Source: Algoriphagus sp. | GTDB taxonomy: Bacteria; Bacteroidota; Bacteroidia; Cytophagales; Cyclobacteriaceae | Assembly: GCF_024305035.1 (NCBI RefSeq) | Contig: NZ_JAMWZB010000022.1 | Location: 1-62,446, forward strand | Length of the DNA stretch: 62,446 bases | Direction: 5' to 3' | Shown: piece after piece, positions 24,335 to 33,398 of the stretch | Layout: the number at the start of each line of letters is the position of its first letter | How positions within the stretch are numbered: the stretch's first letter is position 1 | Translations under genes and position numbers: made by a program | Notes under the pieces: generated by a model | What the model was told of the DNA's origin: nothing | What the model saw: the letters and a program-made list of their open reading frames with translations, nothing else | The model's database searches: none

Positions 24335-26824
24335 ATGCAAAATTTTGATCCCAACGCTTTTGATCTTCCCGTTCAAGAAATAATTCCAGAAGTTCAGAAT
24401 CACTTTTCTTCCCACCATTCGTTAATCATCCAAGCTCCTCCAGGGGCCGGAAAAAGCACGCTTTTGCCCTTGGCTTTGCTTCAAGCTCCTTGGCTCAAAG
24501 GAAAAAAAATTCTCATGCTTGAGCCCCGAAGGCTCGCCACCAAAAGCATCGCTCAGCGTATGGCAGCTATGCTGGGGGAAAAAGTGGGAAAATCCGTCGG
24601 TTTTCGTATTCGTTTTGAATCAGCCATTTCAGAAACCACTCGTCTGGAAGTCATCACCGAAGGTATTCTTACCCGAATGATGCATGCTGACAATGGGTTG
24701 GAAAACGTGGGATTGGTGATTTTTGACGAGTTTCATGAGCGAAACCTCTTCTCTGAAGTTGCACTCGCTCTAACACGGGAAATCCAGCAGATCCTCCGGC
24801 CTGATTTGCGGATCCTGTTGATGTCTGCTACCATTGATGCAGCACAACTTGCCGGTCTTTTGGACTGTCAAATCATCCAAAGTCAAGGCAGGCAGTTTCC
24901 TGTGGATGTGCATTACCTCCATGAAGTGGATGAGTATGCCATTGGTCAGGATACTGCTCGGCAGATTATCCCCTTAACTCAAAATCACCCCGGTGATTTT
25001 TTGGTTTTTCTTCCCGGACAGGGAGAGATCAGAAAGGCAGAGGAAATATTAAAGCGCGCCTTGCCCCAGGATGCCATTATTCCCCTTTATGGTCAACTTT
25101 CGCCCATGGCTCAGCAACGAGCTATTATGCCGCATCCGGATGGAAAACGAAAAATTGTACTTTCTACCGATATCGCAGAAACTTCGCTTACCATTGAAGG
25201 AATTCGAGTAGTCGTGGACTCAGGTTTTGTCAAATCCAATCGTTTTGACCCGCGTTCAGGCCTTTCCAAGTTAGTTTTGCATCGGATTAGCAAAGATTCT
25301 GCTGATCAACGAAGTGGACGTGCCGGACGTTTGAGTGCAGGTCATTCCTATCGCCTTTGGTCCAAGGCCACCCAAGCGCAACTTGCCGAATACCGGACTC
25401 CAGAGCTTTTGGAAGCTGATTTGACCGGATTGGTGTTGGATATGAAAGCTTGGGGAAAACAGGACATTCGTTCCATGACCTGGTTGACTCCACCCCCGGC
25501 GGGAACTCTGGCACTTTCAGAAAAGTTTTTGGAATCCATCGATGCGCTCCAACTGGGAAAGCTCACCGATCATGGCAAAGAAATTCATCAACTTCCAGTT
25601 CATCCCCGGATTGCACACTTGTTGATTTATTCCAAAAAGATGAATCAGCTGCCACTGGCTACCGATATAGCGGCTATTTTGGAAGAACGAGACCCGCTTT
25701 CGGCAGATCAAGGGGTAGATATCAATCTGCGAATCGATGCACTGAGACGATTTCGGGAGCGAGGCGTCAGCTTCTCCAGCATTAAAAAAATCGAAAAGGT
25801 TGCCCAGCAATACCGAAGGCTTTTTCAAATAGAAGCTGAAAATTCTCCGGTTGATCCATGGGCTACCGGATTGCTTTTGGCCTATGCTTATCCCGAACGA
25901 ATTGCCGCGGCACGGCCGGGAAATAATGCGCAATTTCAACTTTCTAATGGTAAAATCGCCCAAATCGGACACAGGGATGATTTGGCGCATGAGGCATGGC
26001 TGGCCGTAGCCCATGTGGATGCACGAGAGGGAATGGGCAAAATTTGGCTGGCTTCACCGCTTAACCCCAAGGATCTAGCTCCCATGCTGAAAACCCGAGA
26101 GGTATTCGAATGGGATCGAAAAAAAGGGGGATTGATTGCCCATTCGGAAATTCGAATTGGGGCCATCATTTTGGGTATTCGCCCGTTGAAAACTTTTGAT
26201 GAAAAGTTAGCCAATAAAGCCATTATTGAAGCGATCAAAGAAGATGGTGAACAACTTTTGGATTGGAATGAGGAGACGATGCAGCTGATATTTCGAGTCC
26301 AATCGTTAAATAAATGGAATTCCGATCAGTCCTGGCCCGATTGGTCGGTTCCAAAGTTATGTGAGGAAGCCGAAAAATGGCTTGAACCCTACCTCAACGG
26401 CATCACCAAAAATGAAGACCTTAAAAAATTAAACCTAAGTCAACTATTGCTCCATTCCATGGATTTTGAATTGCAAAATTCATTGGAAAAACTAGCACCC
26501 ACTCGATTAACAGTTCCTTCAGGAAGTCAACTCAAAATCCACTATCAAGCAGATGGACTAACTCCCAGACTTTCAGTTAGACTACAAGAATTATTTGGCA
26601 TGCTTGAAACCCCGCGGATCAATAAGGGTCAGATTTCAGTCTTGATCGAACTGCTCTCTCCAGGTTTCAAACCCGTTCAATTGACTCAGGATTTGAAGAG
26701 TTTTTGGGCTAATGGTTATTTTGAAGTGAAGAAGGAACTGAAGCGTCGCTATCCCAAACACGAGTGGCCGGAGGATCCAATTAGTGCGGAAGCTGTTCGA
26801 GGGGTAAAACCAAGGCGTCATTAA
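24335..26824 (+). CDS. hrpB: ATP-dependent RNA helicase HrpB
   Basis: 829 residues, the normal length for HrpB. The DEAH-family core: Walker A APPGAGKST with Lys40, motif II in IFDEFHER, motif III MSATID, and motif VI SADQRSGRAGR. The helicase-associated domain and the HrpB-specific C-terminal domain follow, ending in KRRYPKHEWPEDP with the PKH.WP.DP signature. The in vivo role of HrpB is poorly defined. The start ATG at 24335 lies just downstream of the DUF2911 terminator; the last 4 bp overlap the end of the convergent gene. Confidence 0.95.
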   Translation: MQNFDPNAFDLPVQEIIPEVQNHFSSHHSLIIQAPPGAGKSTLLPLALLQAPWLKGKKILMLEPRRLATKSIAQRMAAMLGEKVGKSVGFRIRFESAISETTRLEVITEGILTRMMHADNGLENVGLVIFDEFHERNLFSEVALALTREIQQILRPDLRILLMSATIDAAQLAGLLDCQIIQSQGRQFPVDVHYLHEVDEYAIGQDTARQIIPLTQNHPGDFLVFLPGQGEIRKAEEILKRALPQDAIIPLYGQLSPMAQQRAIMPHPDGKRKIVLSTDIAETSLTIEGIRVVVDSGFVKSNRFDPRSGLSKLVLHRISKDSADQRSGRAGRLSAGHSYRLWSKATQAQLAEYRTPELLEADLTGLVLDMKAWGKQDIRSMTWLTPPPAGTLALSEKFLESIDALQLGKLTDHGKEIHQLPVHPRIAHLLIYSKKMNQLPLATDIAAILEERDPLSADQGVDINLRIDALRRFRERGVSFSSIKKIEKVAQQYRRLFQIEAENSPVDPWATGLLLAYAYPERIAAARPGNNAQFQLSNGKIAQIGHRDDLAHEAWLAVAHVDAREGMGKIWLASPLNPKDLAPMLKTREVFEWDRKKGGLIAHSEIRIGAIILGIRPLKTFDEKLANKAIIEAIKEDGEQLLDWNEETMQLIFRVQSLNKWNSDQSWPDWSVPKLCEEAEKWLEPYLNGITKNEDLKKLNLSQLLLHSMDFELQNSLEKLAPTRLTVPSGSQLKIHYQADGLTPRLSVRLQELFGMLETPRINKGQISVLIELLSPGFKPVQLTQDLKSFWANGYFEVKKELKRRYPKHEWPEDPISAEAVRGVKPRRH

Positions 26825-27441
26825 TCGAGCTGATCCAAGTGGTTTAAAAACTGTAAATAAGACGAGAGCGTAATTGGAGTAATTCCCCGATGTTCCAGAT
26901 GGGAAAGAAAGAAAGTTCGCAATTCACCGTAATTTTCAAAAGCAAATAACTTGGTAAGCGCAGTGGACCGAAAAACATGGTAGGTGTAATTTTGGCTTTT
27001 AAAACCTTCTTTCCTCAGGCTGTAAAATTCATGTTGAAGCGTTTGGGGGTTTGAGAATTTATCCAGCCAAGCAAACCCCTTTTTAACAAAAAAATCCTCA
27101 ACACTTGGCAGCACTTCTGAAAGTGACAGCGATGGCCCCAGCTGAAATCTAGTGGGCAGGTTCTCCTCTAGGTGATGAATTGACTGAACTAAAGTCAAGG
27201 ATCGATCAGCGTAATCTCGTAATGTGGGTAAAAAGGGATGGATCATTTCTTCCACCTGATCGATTCTTACTGCCAGATTATACTCCAAGTATGCCAATTT
27301 ATCGTATTGGGTATAATGAATAAAAATCACTTGCCTTCCAAAACTGGTTTGCTTGTAAAAAATACCCTCTGAAGCTTGAAACAGAAACCCAAAATCTTGA
27401 AAAAAATCGAGATGGCAAGCTATGACTTCATTTTTATCCAC
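26821..27441 (-). CDS. Hypothetical protein
   Basis: 206 residues, no signal peptide, membrane helix or recognised domain. It is aromatic-rich (HLDFFQDFGFLFQ, FYSLRKEGFKSQNYTYHVF) and probably alpha/beta, cytoplasmic. Its 3' end overlaps the hrpB 3' end by 4 bp. It is 47 bp downstream of another hypothetical on the same strand, with which it may form an operon. Function unknown. Confidence 0.75.
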   Translation of the reverse strand: MDKNEVIACHLDFFQDFGFLFQASEGIFYKQTSFGRQVIFIHYTQYDKLAYLEYNLAVRIDQVEEMIHPFLPTLRDYADRSLTLVQSIHHLEENLPTRFQLGPSLSLSEVLPSVEDFFVKKGFAWLDKFSNPQTLQHEFYSLRKEGFKSQNYTYHVFRSTALTKLFAFENYGELRTFFLSHLEHRGITPITLSSYLQFLNHLDQLD

Positions 27442-27488
27442 CTGGTAAAAACTCCCAAATGCACAGAAATGTTGGAACTGATTCAGTC

Positions 27489-28013
27489 TTATTCAGTAAA
27501 TAATTCTTTCATTTCCAAAAACATGGGTTCCACCTCAGCTTTTTTGATGGCCACACTTTCGGGCTCCTCGGGATTGTGAAGGTAATGATTCCAATGTTTT
27601 TCGGATTTTCGGATGGTCCTGGGAGAAATTTCAAATTCCACCTGATCTAAGTAGTCTTTTGCCAAGGTACTGGCTTTAAAATTCCCAAATAAATAAACCC
27701 TAAAAATATCCACAAAGCGTTGACTGAGATCAAATTCCTCCAAAATTTGGACAAAAGCCCCTTGCCGCTCTTTATTTTTCCGATCAAAAATGACCTTAAA
27801 AATCACGTCTAAGGCTTCCTCTTGCCAATGGGTTTTGGATAGCGCGCGACAGGCTAAATAGGCGATTTCCCAATCGTCTCCACGGACCCATTCGATTAAG
27901 CGGTTTTTGGCTTCTTCATCAGCTTTTAACCCTAACTTGTCGGCAAAAAGGTAGGCATCCGACTCATTGGGGTCGCACATTTTTTCGAAAAGTCGCTCAA
28001 GATCCTGATCCAT
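27489..28013 (-). CDS. Hypothetical protein, helical, HEAT-like
   Basis: 174 residues from the ATG at 28013 (MDQDLERLFEKM). The frame continues to 28079, but that extension would overlap the divergent gene's start and reads poorly. The sequence is a run of amphipathic helices (LIEWVRGDDWEIAYLACRAL, EEALDVIFKVIF), as in HEAT repeats. No function is known. A promoter-like TATATTTG lies about 20 bp upstream of the start. Confidence 0.75.
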   Translation of the reverse strand: MDQDLERLFEKMCDPNESDAYLFADKLGLKADEEAKNRLIEWVRGDDWEIAYLACRALSKTHWQEEALDVIFKVIFDRKNKERQGAFVQILEEFDLSQRFVDIFRVYLFGNFKASTLAKDYLDQVEFEISPRTIRKSEKHWNHYLHNPEEPESVAIKKAEVEPMFLEMKELFTE

Positions 28014-28033
28014 GATTTTTTGGTTATTTTGCA

Positions 28034-28041
28034 CAAATATA
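28034..28041 (-). promoter_or_regulatory. Candidate Bacteroidota -7 element
   Basis: On the - strand the sequence is TATATTTG, an exact match to the Bacteroidota -7 consensus TAnnTTTG, placed so transcription would start about 10-15 bp before the ATG at 28013. I do not see a good -33 element, so this is tentative. Confidence 0.35.
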
Positions 28042-28062
28042 GGCCATAAAAATCGGCTTTGC

Positions 28063-28773
28063 ATGAAAATCCCCAACACTCAACCCCTGAATTTAACTCA
28101 AACTCTTCAGCTCCTTGATCACCTGAAGAATCAGGGATTTGAATTCAGCTATAGATCAGGAAAGCACCAATTGGTCATTGAATCCAAAGGGATTCAGTAT
28201 GGAAAATTATTCTTACCCTGGCAGTATCAATGGTCTGAAAACCAGAAGCTAGAACCCATAACAGATTTTCACTTAGCAGTGGTAGCCATCCGATCGGGTC
28301 AGGCGGTTTGCGGGTATTTTCACGGAGAAAATCTTATTAACCATAAAGTAATCCGAGCTTATATGGTTCGGAAAAAGCAGGGAAAATCTCAGATCAAACA
28401 CCTTAAAACCAAGGGAAAATCACGGGCGGGTTCCCGGATTCGCTTAGAGGAAACCGAGCGGTTTTTCAATCAAATCAATGAGCGCTTAAATGAATATCAT
28501 GCTGCCTACCCTATCGATCGTTGGGGAATAGCCTGCTCGAAAACACTTTGGCCTTATTTCTTTGGTTCTCAGGTGACACCTCCTGTTGACCAGCAGTCAG
28601 AAAAACTTCTACCCCTACCTGTTCATTTCAATCTGGCCTCATTTGAGGAGATTCAGCAATTGCCTCACATCCTTTTTCAATCCCATTGGCTCATTTCAAA
28701 TTCTAAGGACGATTTTTTAACAGAATGGATAGGGAATGAATCTCAAAAAAAGGAATGGGATGAGGATTGGTAA
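28063..28773 (+). CDS. Bacterial VLRF1-type (Vms1/eRF1-like) candidate peptidyl-tRNA hydrolase
   Basis: 236 residues from the ATG at 28063 (MKIPNTQPLNL); the frame opens at 28012 but overlaps the divergent gene there. The middle holds a pattern I recognise from Vms1/ANKZF1 release-factor domains: basic strand YMVRKKQGKSQIKHL with Gln110, then KSRAGSRIRLEETERFFNQI. In yeast Vms1 the matching blocks are RxKxGxxQ and SAGxxLRRxxE, and the Gln acts like the GGQ Gln of eRF1 in cutting peptidyl-tRNA on stalled 60S subunits. Bacterial relatives have been named bVLRF1. The role here would be ribosome rescue or quality control; this is inference from motifs. No zinc finger or ankyrin part is attached. 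Confidence 0.7.
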   Translation: MKIPNTQPLNLTQTLQLLDHLKNQGFEFSYRSGKHQLVIESKGIQYGKLFLPWQYQWSENQKLEPITDFHLAVVAIRSGQAVCGYFHGENLINHKVIRAYMVRKKQGKSQIKHLKTKGKSRAGSRIRLEETERFFNQINERLNEYHAAYPIDRWGIACSKTLWPYFFGSQVTPPVDQQSEKLLPLPVHFNLASFEEIQQLPHILFQSHWLISNSKDDFLTEWIGNESQKKEWDEDW

Positions 28774-28775
28774 AA

Positions 28776-28802
28776 AAAAAGCCCCGGATATCGGAGCTTT
28801 TT
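28776..28802. terminator. Bidirectional terminator
   Basis: An A-run, GCCCCG, GATAT and CGGAGC, then a T-run form a short GC stem with one mismatch between two convergent genes, starting 3 bp after the stop codon at 28773. Confidence 0.7.
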
Positions 28803-28823
28803 AGAGGTGGTTTTTTAGATGAA

Positions 28824-29207
28824 TTATACTTCTGAATTTTGCCCGTTGGTACTGGGCATGTTATTGCTCAACATGGCCATGGTTTCATGGGCCATTTTGA
28901 TATTGTATTCATAGGCTAGACTTTTATAATTGACTAAGTCCACAATCGTACCGATGAAGCAAAGCCCAAAGGTAAGAATGTAAAGAATCCCCAGACCAAT
29001 TTGTCCCAAAATGAAGCGGTGCAAACCAGCAAACCCAAAGAATCCGATCAAAGTCAAGATCAATATCATTTGTGCATCTTTTCTTCTTGCGCGATAAACT
29101 TGTGCAAATAAGGAAGCCTGATCTTCATCCATGTTTTTCATTAGTCCCTGGATGTAGCCCAGTTCCATGCCTTCCAATTCCGGAAGATGTCTCAATACAT
29201 TAGCCAT
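28824..29207 (-). CDS. TM2 domain membrane protein
   Basis: 127 residues. The N-terminal ~45 residues are soluble and helical (YIQGLMKNMDEDQASLFAQVY). A TM2 domain of two membrane helices follows, with the signature FFGFAGLHRFILGQIGLGILY and a GTIVDL turn. Function is unknown in bacteria; the domain is often found in small multipass proteins. The gene start overlaps the end of the DUF2752 gene by 8 bp, so the two form a small operon. Confidence 0.9.
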   Translation of the reverse strand: MANVLRHLPELEGMELGYIQGLMKNMDEDQASLFAQVYRARRKDAQMILILTLIGFFGFAGLHRFILGQIGLGILYILTFGLCFIGTIVDLVNYKSLAYEYNIKMAHETMAMLSNNMPSTNGQNSEV

Positions 29208-29505
29208 AATTGTGTGTTGTTTTTAGGTTGCTGATTAAATTCCAAATTCGAGAAAGAATCACCAGAAAGGCCAAGAAGGCAAGTGGATGCATTTCCCAGG
29301 AGGCTTGAAACGCTCCTCGGGCCAGCAAACTCATGGCTCTTCCCAAACCACAACCGGGACACCAGTCTACACCCAGCTGATTCAATGGGCAAAGACTTAG
29401 GTGTGATTCAGACTCTGGATCAATCAGTAAAACGCCGATGAGGCTTCCTATCCAAAAGAGAAGTTCGAGTGGCAGCTTACCGATCCAGGTCTTGATTGCT
29501 TTCAT
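29200..29505 (-). CDS. DUF2752 membrane protein
   Basis: 101 residues with two or three hydrophobic helices. The DUF2752 signature is CPLNQLGVDWCPGCGLGRAM (paired Cys and CPGCGL-RA). The role is unknown. It is translationally coupled to the TM2 protein gene downstream, a pairing I recall from other Bacteroidota. Confidence 0.9.
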   Translation of the reverse strand: MKAIKTWIGKLPLELLFWIGSLIGVLLIDPESESHLSLCPLNQLGVDWCPGCGLGRAMSLLARGAFQASWEMHPLAFLAFLVILSRIWNLISNLKTTHNYG

Positions 29506-29614
29506 GCCGGGAAAAGTACGAAAAGGATGCCAGCAGTCAAATAGTGCGAAATTTTGCTTTAAATGCCAATTCGGGTTTTAGGCCTGTTAAGTTAACGAAC
29601 AAAATAATGTCCGT

Positions 29615-30697
29615 TTATGAACGGTCAAGGCTAGGTAAATTTATTTTCATTCGAGTTCCAAATTGTTCGAGTTGCTGATTTTCCATCATTTTTTGGATGG
29701 ATTGATGGCTTTTTGAATTTCCATAAGTTTTCCAACCCGAAAATTTAAAAATCAGATTCAGGATTTCCCTGGGGATCGCTCTGGTCAGTGGAATATCCAA
29801 AGCAACTGCGACGTCTTTGCCCATAAAGAAGTAAAAAATATCATCAATTTGATTACTGAGGAGCGGCTCAGGAATCATCCGCTGATAATAATCTTTTAAA
29901 GCTGAAATTAGCCGGATACCTGCCTGTGATTTTCGAAGGTGCCTGCTACGAATTAAACGATCTAATTCAAACGCTTCTTTAGCGGTTTGGGGCCAGTACT
30001 CAGTAGAGACACCCAAAAGGGTTCCTATCCATTTCCAATAGGCCAATAACTGCTTCATTTGTTCTGAATTGATGGCTTTCCCGAGTTTGATCATTCCTCT
30101 TAAAACGATAAAACTAAAGGCCAAATTCGTCCCAATTAGGTCTTCCTGATTGATGGGCTTTCCAAAATCAGGATTCCAGTCTTTGGCAAACCGTTGAATA
30201 AAATAGCGGCTGAAAGCATGAATTAGCCTCACTTTAGCACAAGTTAAAAAAGGACTTCGATCGTTGGTAAATCCTTCCGGTTTGAAAATATCCAGCACAA
30301 AAGTCCCGGTTTCAGAAAGCCGCTGTCCGATTTGATTCACGATCCGTTCTGATCGCACCAGCACCTCTGCCCCATCCCCAAAAGCATAACAATAGGGAAG
30401 CGAATAAAACCCCAATAAACCCAGGTAAATATCTCCTTCCTTTGAAAAGAATTCCTGCCCAAATTTTAGGGTTCCCTCAGGTACATTTCCATAGCAGTGG
30501 AGGTAAAACTGAAAATAAGCCAAAAGAGCGGGCGGAAAATCCGCTGGCAAAGAATCCGGAATTTTCTCCCAATTATTGATGACTTCAATGCCCGTTTTGT
30601 ACGCCAGTAAGGACAAGACCGCCTCATCTGCCAGGGGGTCCACCTGATTTCTCAACCGATTAAAGGTCGAATTTGTATAAAGCCTTAATTTATCCAC
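29615..30697 (-). CDS. MpaB/DUF2236-family oxygenase-like protein
   Basis: 360 residues. The pattern fits the oxygenase MpaB / latex-clearing-protein superfamily: KVRLIHAFSRYFIQ (with the conserved R..HA), INQEDLIGTNLAFSFI, and the FYSLPYCYAFGDGAEVL region. Members are heme proteins that cleave polyisoprenoids or oxidise other hydrophobic compounds; many are uncharacterised. There is no signal peptide. It is divergent from the propeller gene, with 50 bp between the starts. The substrate is unknown. Confidence 0.85.
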   Translation of the reverse strand: MDKLRLYTNSTFNRLRNQVDPLADEAVLSLLAYKTGIEVINNWEKIPDSLPADFPPALLAYFQFYLHCYGNVPEGTLKFGQEFFSKEGDIYLGLLGFYSLPYCYAFGDGAEVLVRSERIVNQIGQRLSETGTFVLDIFKPEGFTNDRSPFLTCAKVRLIHAFSRYFIQRFAKDWNPDFGKPINQEDLIGTNLAFSFIVLRGMIKLGKAINSEQMKQLLAYWKWIGTLLGVSTEYWPQTAKEAFELDRLIRSRHLRKSQAGIRLISALKDYYQRMIPEPLLSNQIDDIFYFFMGKDVAVALDIPLTRAIPREILNLIFKFSGWKTYGNSKSHQSIQKMMENQQLEQFGTRMKINLPSLDRS

Positions 30698-30747
30698 AGC
30701 ATTCTAACTTGCATTTTGTAATTTGGTTGCCGAAGCTTAAGATTTGT

Positions 30748-31647
30748 ATGCAAAAGAATAGAATTACCCTTTCACTCCTTGCCTATTTTATTTCCCATTC
30801 CCTGCTTCTGGCTCAAACTACCTATGATTTGTGGACCGTTGAGGTTCAAGGAAAAGGTTCTCGGATGCAGTTGGTCAAAGGTTCTGAAAAAGCATTGACT
30901 AACCGTGCCGAATATGACAATCAACCTTCTTTCATCAATGAGAGTCAACTAGTTTTCTCAGCAGCAGATACCAATGGAAATCACGATATCATTGTTTACA
31001 ATTTTAAAAACGGGAAATTCACCAATCTGAGTAAAACTTCCGATCGAAGTGAATTTTCCCCAACTATTACCGATTGCGGGCAATATATTTCTGCGGTGGT
31101 CATGGAACCAGATGGAAAACAAAGACTTTGGCTTTACCCTACCAATTTTGGAGAACCGGAGCTACTTTATGATGATATCGAGCCGGTAGGCTATTATGAT
31201 TGGTATGAGAATAAAGCGGCGATGTTTGTACTGGGCCAACCCAATACATTGGTTTATGCCAAAGGAAGAAATGATTTGTTGACCTTGGATCAACATGTGG
31301 GTCGATCAATTCAAAAACGGCCAAAAACTGATCAAATCACTTATTTTGATCAGGATACAGCACTTGAATTTCCCGATGGGGATGCCTTTGAACTGAAATC
31401 GTATGATTTCGTCCAAAATGAAAATTACACCTTAGGTTTGGGCTTACCCGGATCACAAGATTTCATTTGGTTGGATAAAAAGACACTCCTGATGGCACGT
31501 GGAAATTCTTTTTACCTTCGGAAATACAATGAAAAAACCTGGGAATTGATGGGCAGTATTTCTTCAGAAACTCATCAGAATATCAGTAGAATCACGTATA
31601 GCAAAGATCAGCAGGTGCTGGTTTTTGCAATGGAAAGAAAAAACTAA
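30748..31647 (+). CDS. TolB-like beta-propeller secreted protein
   Basis: 299 residues from the ATG at 30748 (MQKNRITLSLLAYFISHSLLLAQ, a Sec signal cleaved after AQ); the frame is open upstream to 30673 but that would overlap the divergent gene. PD40/TolB-type blades are visible: PSFINESQLVFSAADTNGNHDIIVYNF and FSPTITDCGQYISAVVMEPDG. The function is unknown; such propellers bind ligands or proteins in the periplasm. It is followed 5 bp later by an SMP-30 family gene, so they are probably one operon. Confidence 0.85.
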   Translation: MQKNRITLSLLAYFISHSLLLAQTTYDLWTVEVQGKGSRMQLVKGSEKALTNRAEYDNQPSFINESQLVFSAADTNGNHDIIVYNFKNGKFTNLSKTSDRSEFSPTITDCGQYISAVVMEPDGKQRLWLYPTNFGEPELLYDDIEPVGYYDWYENKAAMFVLGQPNTLVYAKGRNDLLTLDQHVGRSIQKRPKTDQITYFDQDTALEFPDGDAFELKSYDFVQNENYTLGLGLPGSQDFIWLDKKTLLMARGNSFYLRKYNEKTWELMGSISSETHQNISRITYSKDQQVLVFAMERKN

Positions 31648-31652
31648 CCTTT

Positions 31653-32564
31653 ATGAAACTCAAAATCTCGCTTGCCCTGCTGTTGGCAACTAGCCCCTTC
31701 TTACTTATGGCACAAATTGAAGACAAAAAGAAAATCATCGAAAAAGGAGCTGAATTAATCAAAGTCCAAGAGGGTTTTAAATTTACCGAAGGACCAGCAG
31801 TCAGTCGGGTTGGAGACGTTTATTTTACTGATCAACCCTCCAATCGAATTCATAAATGGAATGCCATCTCCAATGAAGTGACAGTTTTTAAAGAAAATGC
31901 AGGACGATCCAATGGCATGTTTTTCATGCTCGATGGGACACTCATTTCCTGTGCCGATGAACAAAATCAGCTTTGGGCTATTGATCAGAATGGAGAAGAG
32001 GAAGTGTTGGTCTCAGGTTTTAAAGGAAAAAAACTCAATGGACCTAATGACGTGTGGGTGAGGCCTAAAGGTGGCATGTACTTTACAGATCCCTTGTATC
32101 CCAGACCGTACTGGGAAGGGATTCGAAGTAAGGAATTGGAACAAGATGGGGAGCATGTCTATTTCTTATCGGAAAATCGAACGGAGCTTTTTCGAGTAGC
32201 AGAAGATCTGGAAAAGCCCAATGGCATCATCGGTACACCTGACGGTAAATACCTGTATGTAGCCGATATCGGGGCAGGGAAAACGTATAAATATGAAATC
32301 CGCGAAGATGGCTATTTGATCAATAAAGAGCTGTTCTGCCCAATGGGATCAGATGGAATGACCATTGATAATCGTGGAAATGTCTATCTGACCGGAGATG
32401 GGGTGACTGTCTTTAATTCTCGTGGGGATAAAATTGCCCATATTCCAGTACCTGCAGACTGGACAGCTAATGTGACTTTCGGGGCATTGGATCGAAAAAC
32501 TTTATTCATTACGGCCATGGATGCCGTTTATACGATAAAAATGAGAACTAGAGGAGTTTGGTAA
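31653..32564 (+). CDS. SMP-30/gluconolactonase-family secreted protein
   Basis: 303 residues with a Sec signal (MKLKISLALLLATSPFLLMAQ). The SMP-30/LRE beta-propeller motifs are FTEGPAVSRVGDVYFTD, NGPNDVWVRPKGGMYFTDPLY and KPNGIIGTPDGKYLYVAD. The conserved Glu, Asn and Asp that bind the divalent metal are in these blocks. The family hydrolyses sugar lactones (gluconolactonase). It is periplasmic and co-transcribed with the propeller protein upstream. Confidence 0.92.
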   Translation: MKLKISLALLLATSPFLLMAQIEDKKKIIEKGAELIKVQEGFKFTEGPAVSRVGDVYFTDQPSNRIHKWNAISNEVTVFKENAGRSNGMFFMLDGTLISCADEQNQLWAIDQNGEEEVLVSGFKGKKLNGPNDVWVRPKGGMYFTDPLYPRPYWEGIRSKELEQDGEHVYFLSENRTELFRVAEDLEKPNGIIGTPDGKYLYVADIGAGKTYKYEIREDGYLINKELFCPMGSDGMTIDNRGNVYLTGDGVTVFNSRGDKIAHIPVPADWTANVTFGALDRKTLFITAMDAVYTIKMRTRGVW

Positions 32565-32569
32565 AACCA

Positions 32570-32617
32570 AAAAGACCGAAGTCAGAGGAAGTTCCTTTCT
32601 CAATTCTTCGGTCTTTT
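32570..32617. terminator. Bidirectional hairpin terminator
   Basis: AAAAGACCGAA (32570-32580) pairs perfectly with TTCGGTCTTTT (32607-32617). The 26-base interval contains a second small stem (GGAA/TTCC). It lies between convergent genes. Confidence 0.85.
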
Positions 32618-32633
32618 CGCTTCAAATGTAGCA

Positions 32634-33341
32634 TCAACAATTTCCTCCCACTTCACAGCTTTCCCCGTCTGAGTTGGTGGAAATGTCCAAGGAGGGTGTT
32701 TTTGTCTCAAACTCAGCCCATGCTTTTGCCAGCGTTTGGTCAAAAACTTCATCCGGTTGCGCACCAGAAATTCCATATTTTCGATCTAGTACAAAAAAAG
32801 GAACTCCTTTCACTCCAATCAATCTAGATTCATAAATATCCTGATCTACAGCATCTTCATACTGGTTACCTTGAAGCATGACTTTCACTTGATCTGGCAC
32901 TAAACCCACTTCATCAGCCAATTGAAGCAAGGTATCCAAATCATCTACATTTTTGCCTTCTGAAAAATACGCGCTCAACAAACGCTCCTTCATCGCTCCT
33001 GCTTTTTCCACGGTTTTTGCAAAATGAATAAGCCGGTGGGCATTTTTGGTATTGGCGACAACAGCACGCTCAAAATCAAAATGTAATCCTTGCTCCTTAG
33101 CCATTTCACTGACCTGAGATGAGATTTGGCGAGTTTGTTCCAATGACCAGCCCTTGGATTGAGAGAGATGCTCTAGGGTACTGATATCGGGATTTGTTTT
33201 TAGGTCAGGGTTAAGCTGAAAGCTCTTCCATTCGATTTCAACCTGAGATTTGTTGGGGAATTTGTCAAGGGCTTTTTCCAATTTTCGCTTTCCGATGTAA
33301 CAAAAAGGACAAACTACATCGGACCAAATTTCGATTTTCAT
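32634..33341 (-). CDS. DsbA-family oxidoreductase, FrnE-like
   Basis: 235 residues, no signal peptide, so cytoplasmic. A thioredoxin fold has the redox motif Cys11-Pro-Phe-Cys14 in DVVCPFCYIGKRKLEKAL; a helical insert (ANTKNAHRLIHFAKT) and the cis-Pro loop VKGVPFFVLDRKYGISGAQ follow. FrnE-type proteins act as thiol oxidoreductases in stress responses and polyketide pathways. A second Cys pair ends the protein (CEVGGNC), as reported for redox-active C-terminal Cys pairs in some FrnE proteins. Confidence 0.93.
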   Translation of the reverse strand: MKIEIWSDVVCPFCYIGKRKLEKALDKFPNKSQVEIEWKSFQLNPDLKTNPDISTLEHLSQSKGWSLEQTRQISSQVSEMAKEQGLHFDFERAVVANTKNAHRLIHFAKTVEKAGAMKERLLSAYFSEGKNVDDLDTLLQLADEVGLVPDQVKVMLQGNQYEDAVDQDIYESRLIGVKGVPFFVLDRKYGISGAQPDEVFDQTLAKAWAEFETKTPSLDISTNSDGESCEVGGNC

Positions 33342-33398
33342 AGACTTTTGATTTACTTATGACACCAATCAGATTTTCACCAAAAGAGTTCAGCTTAA

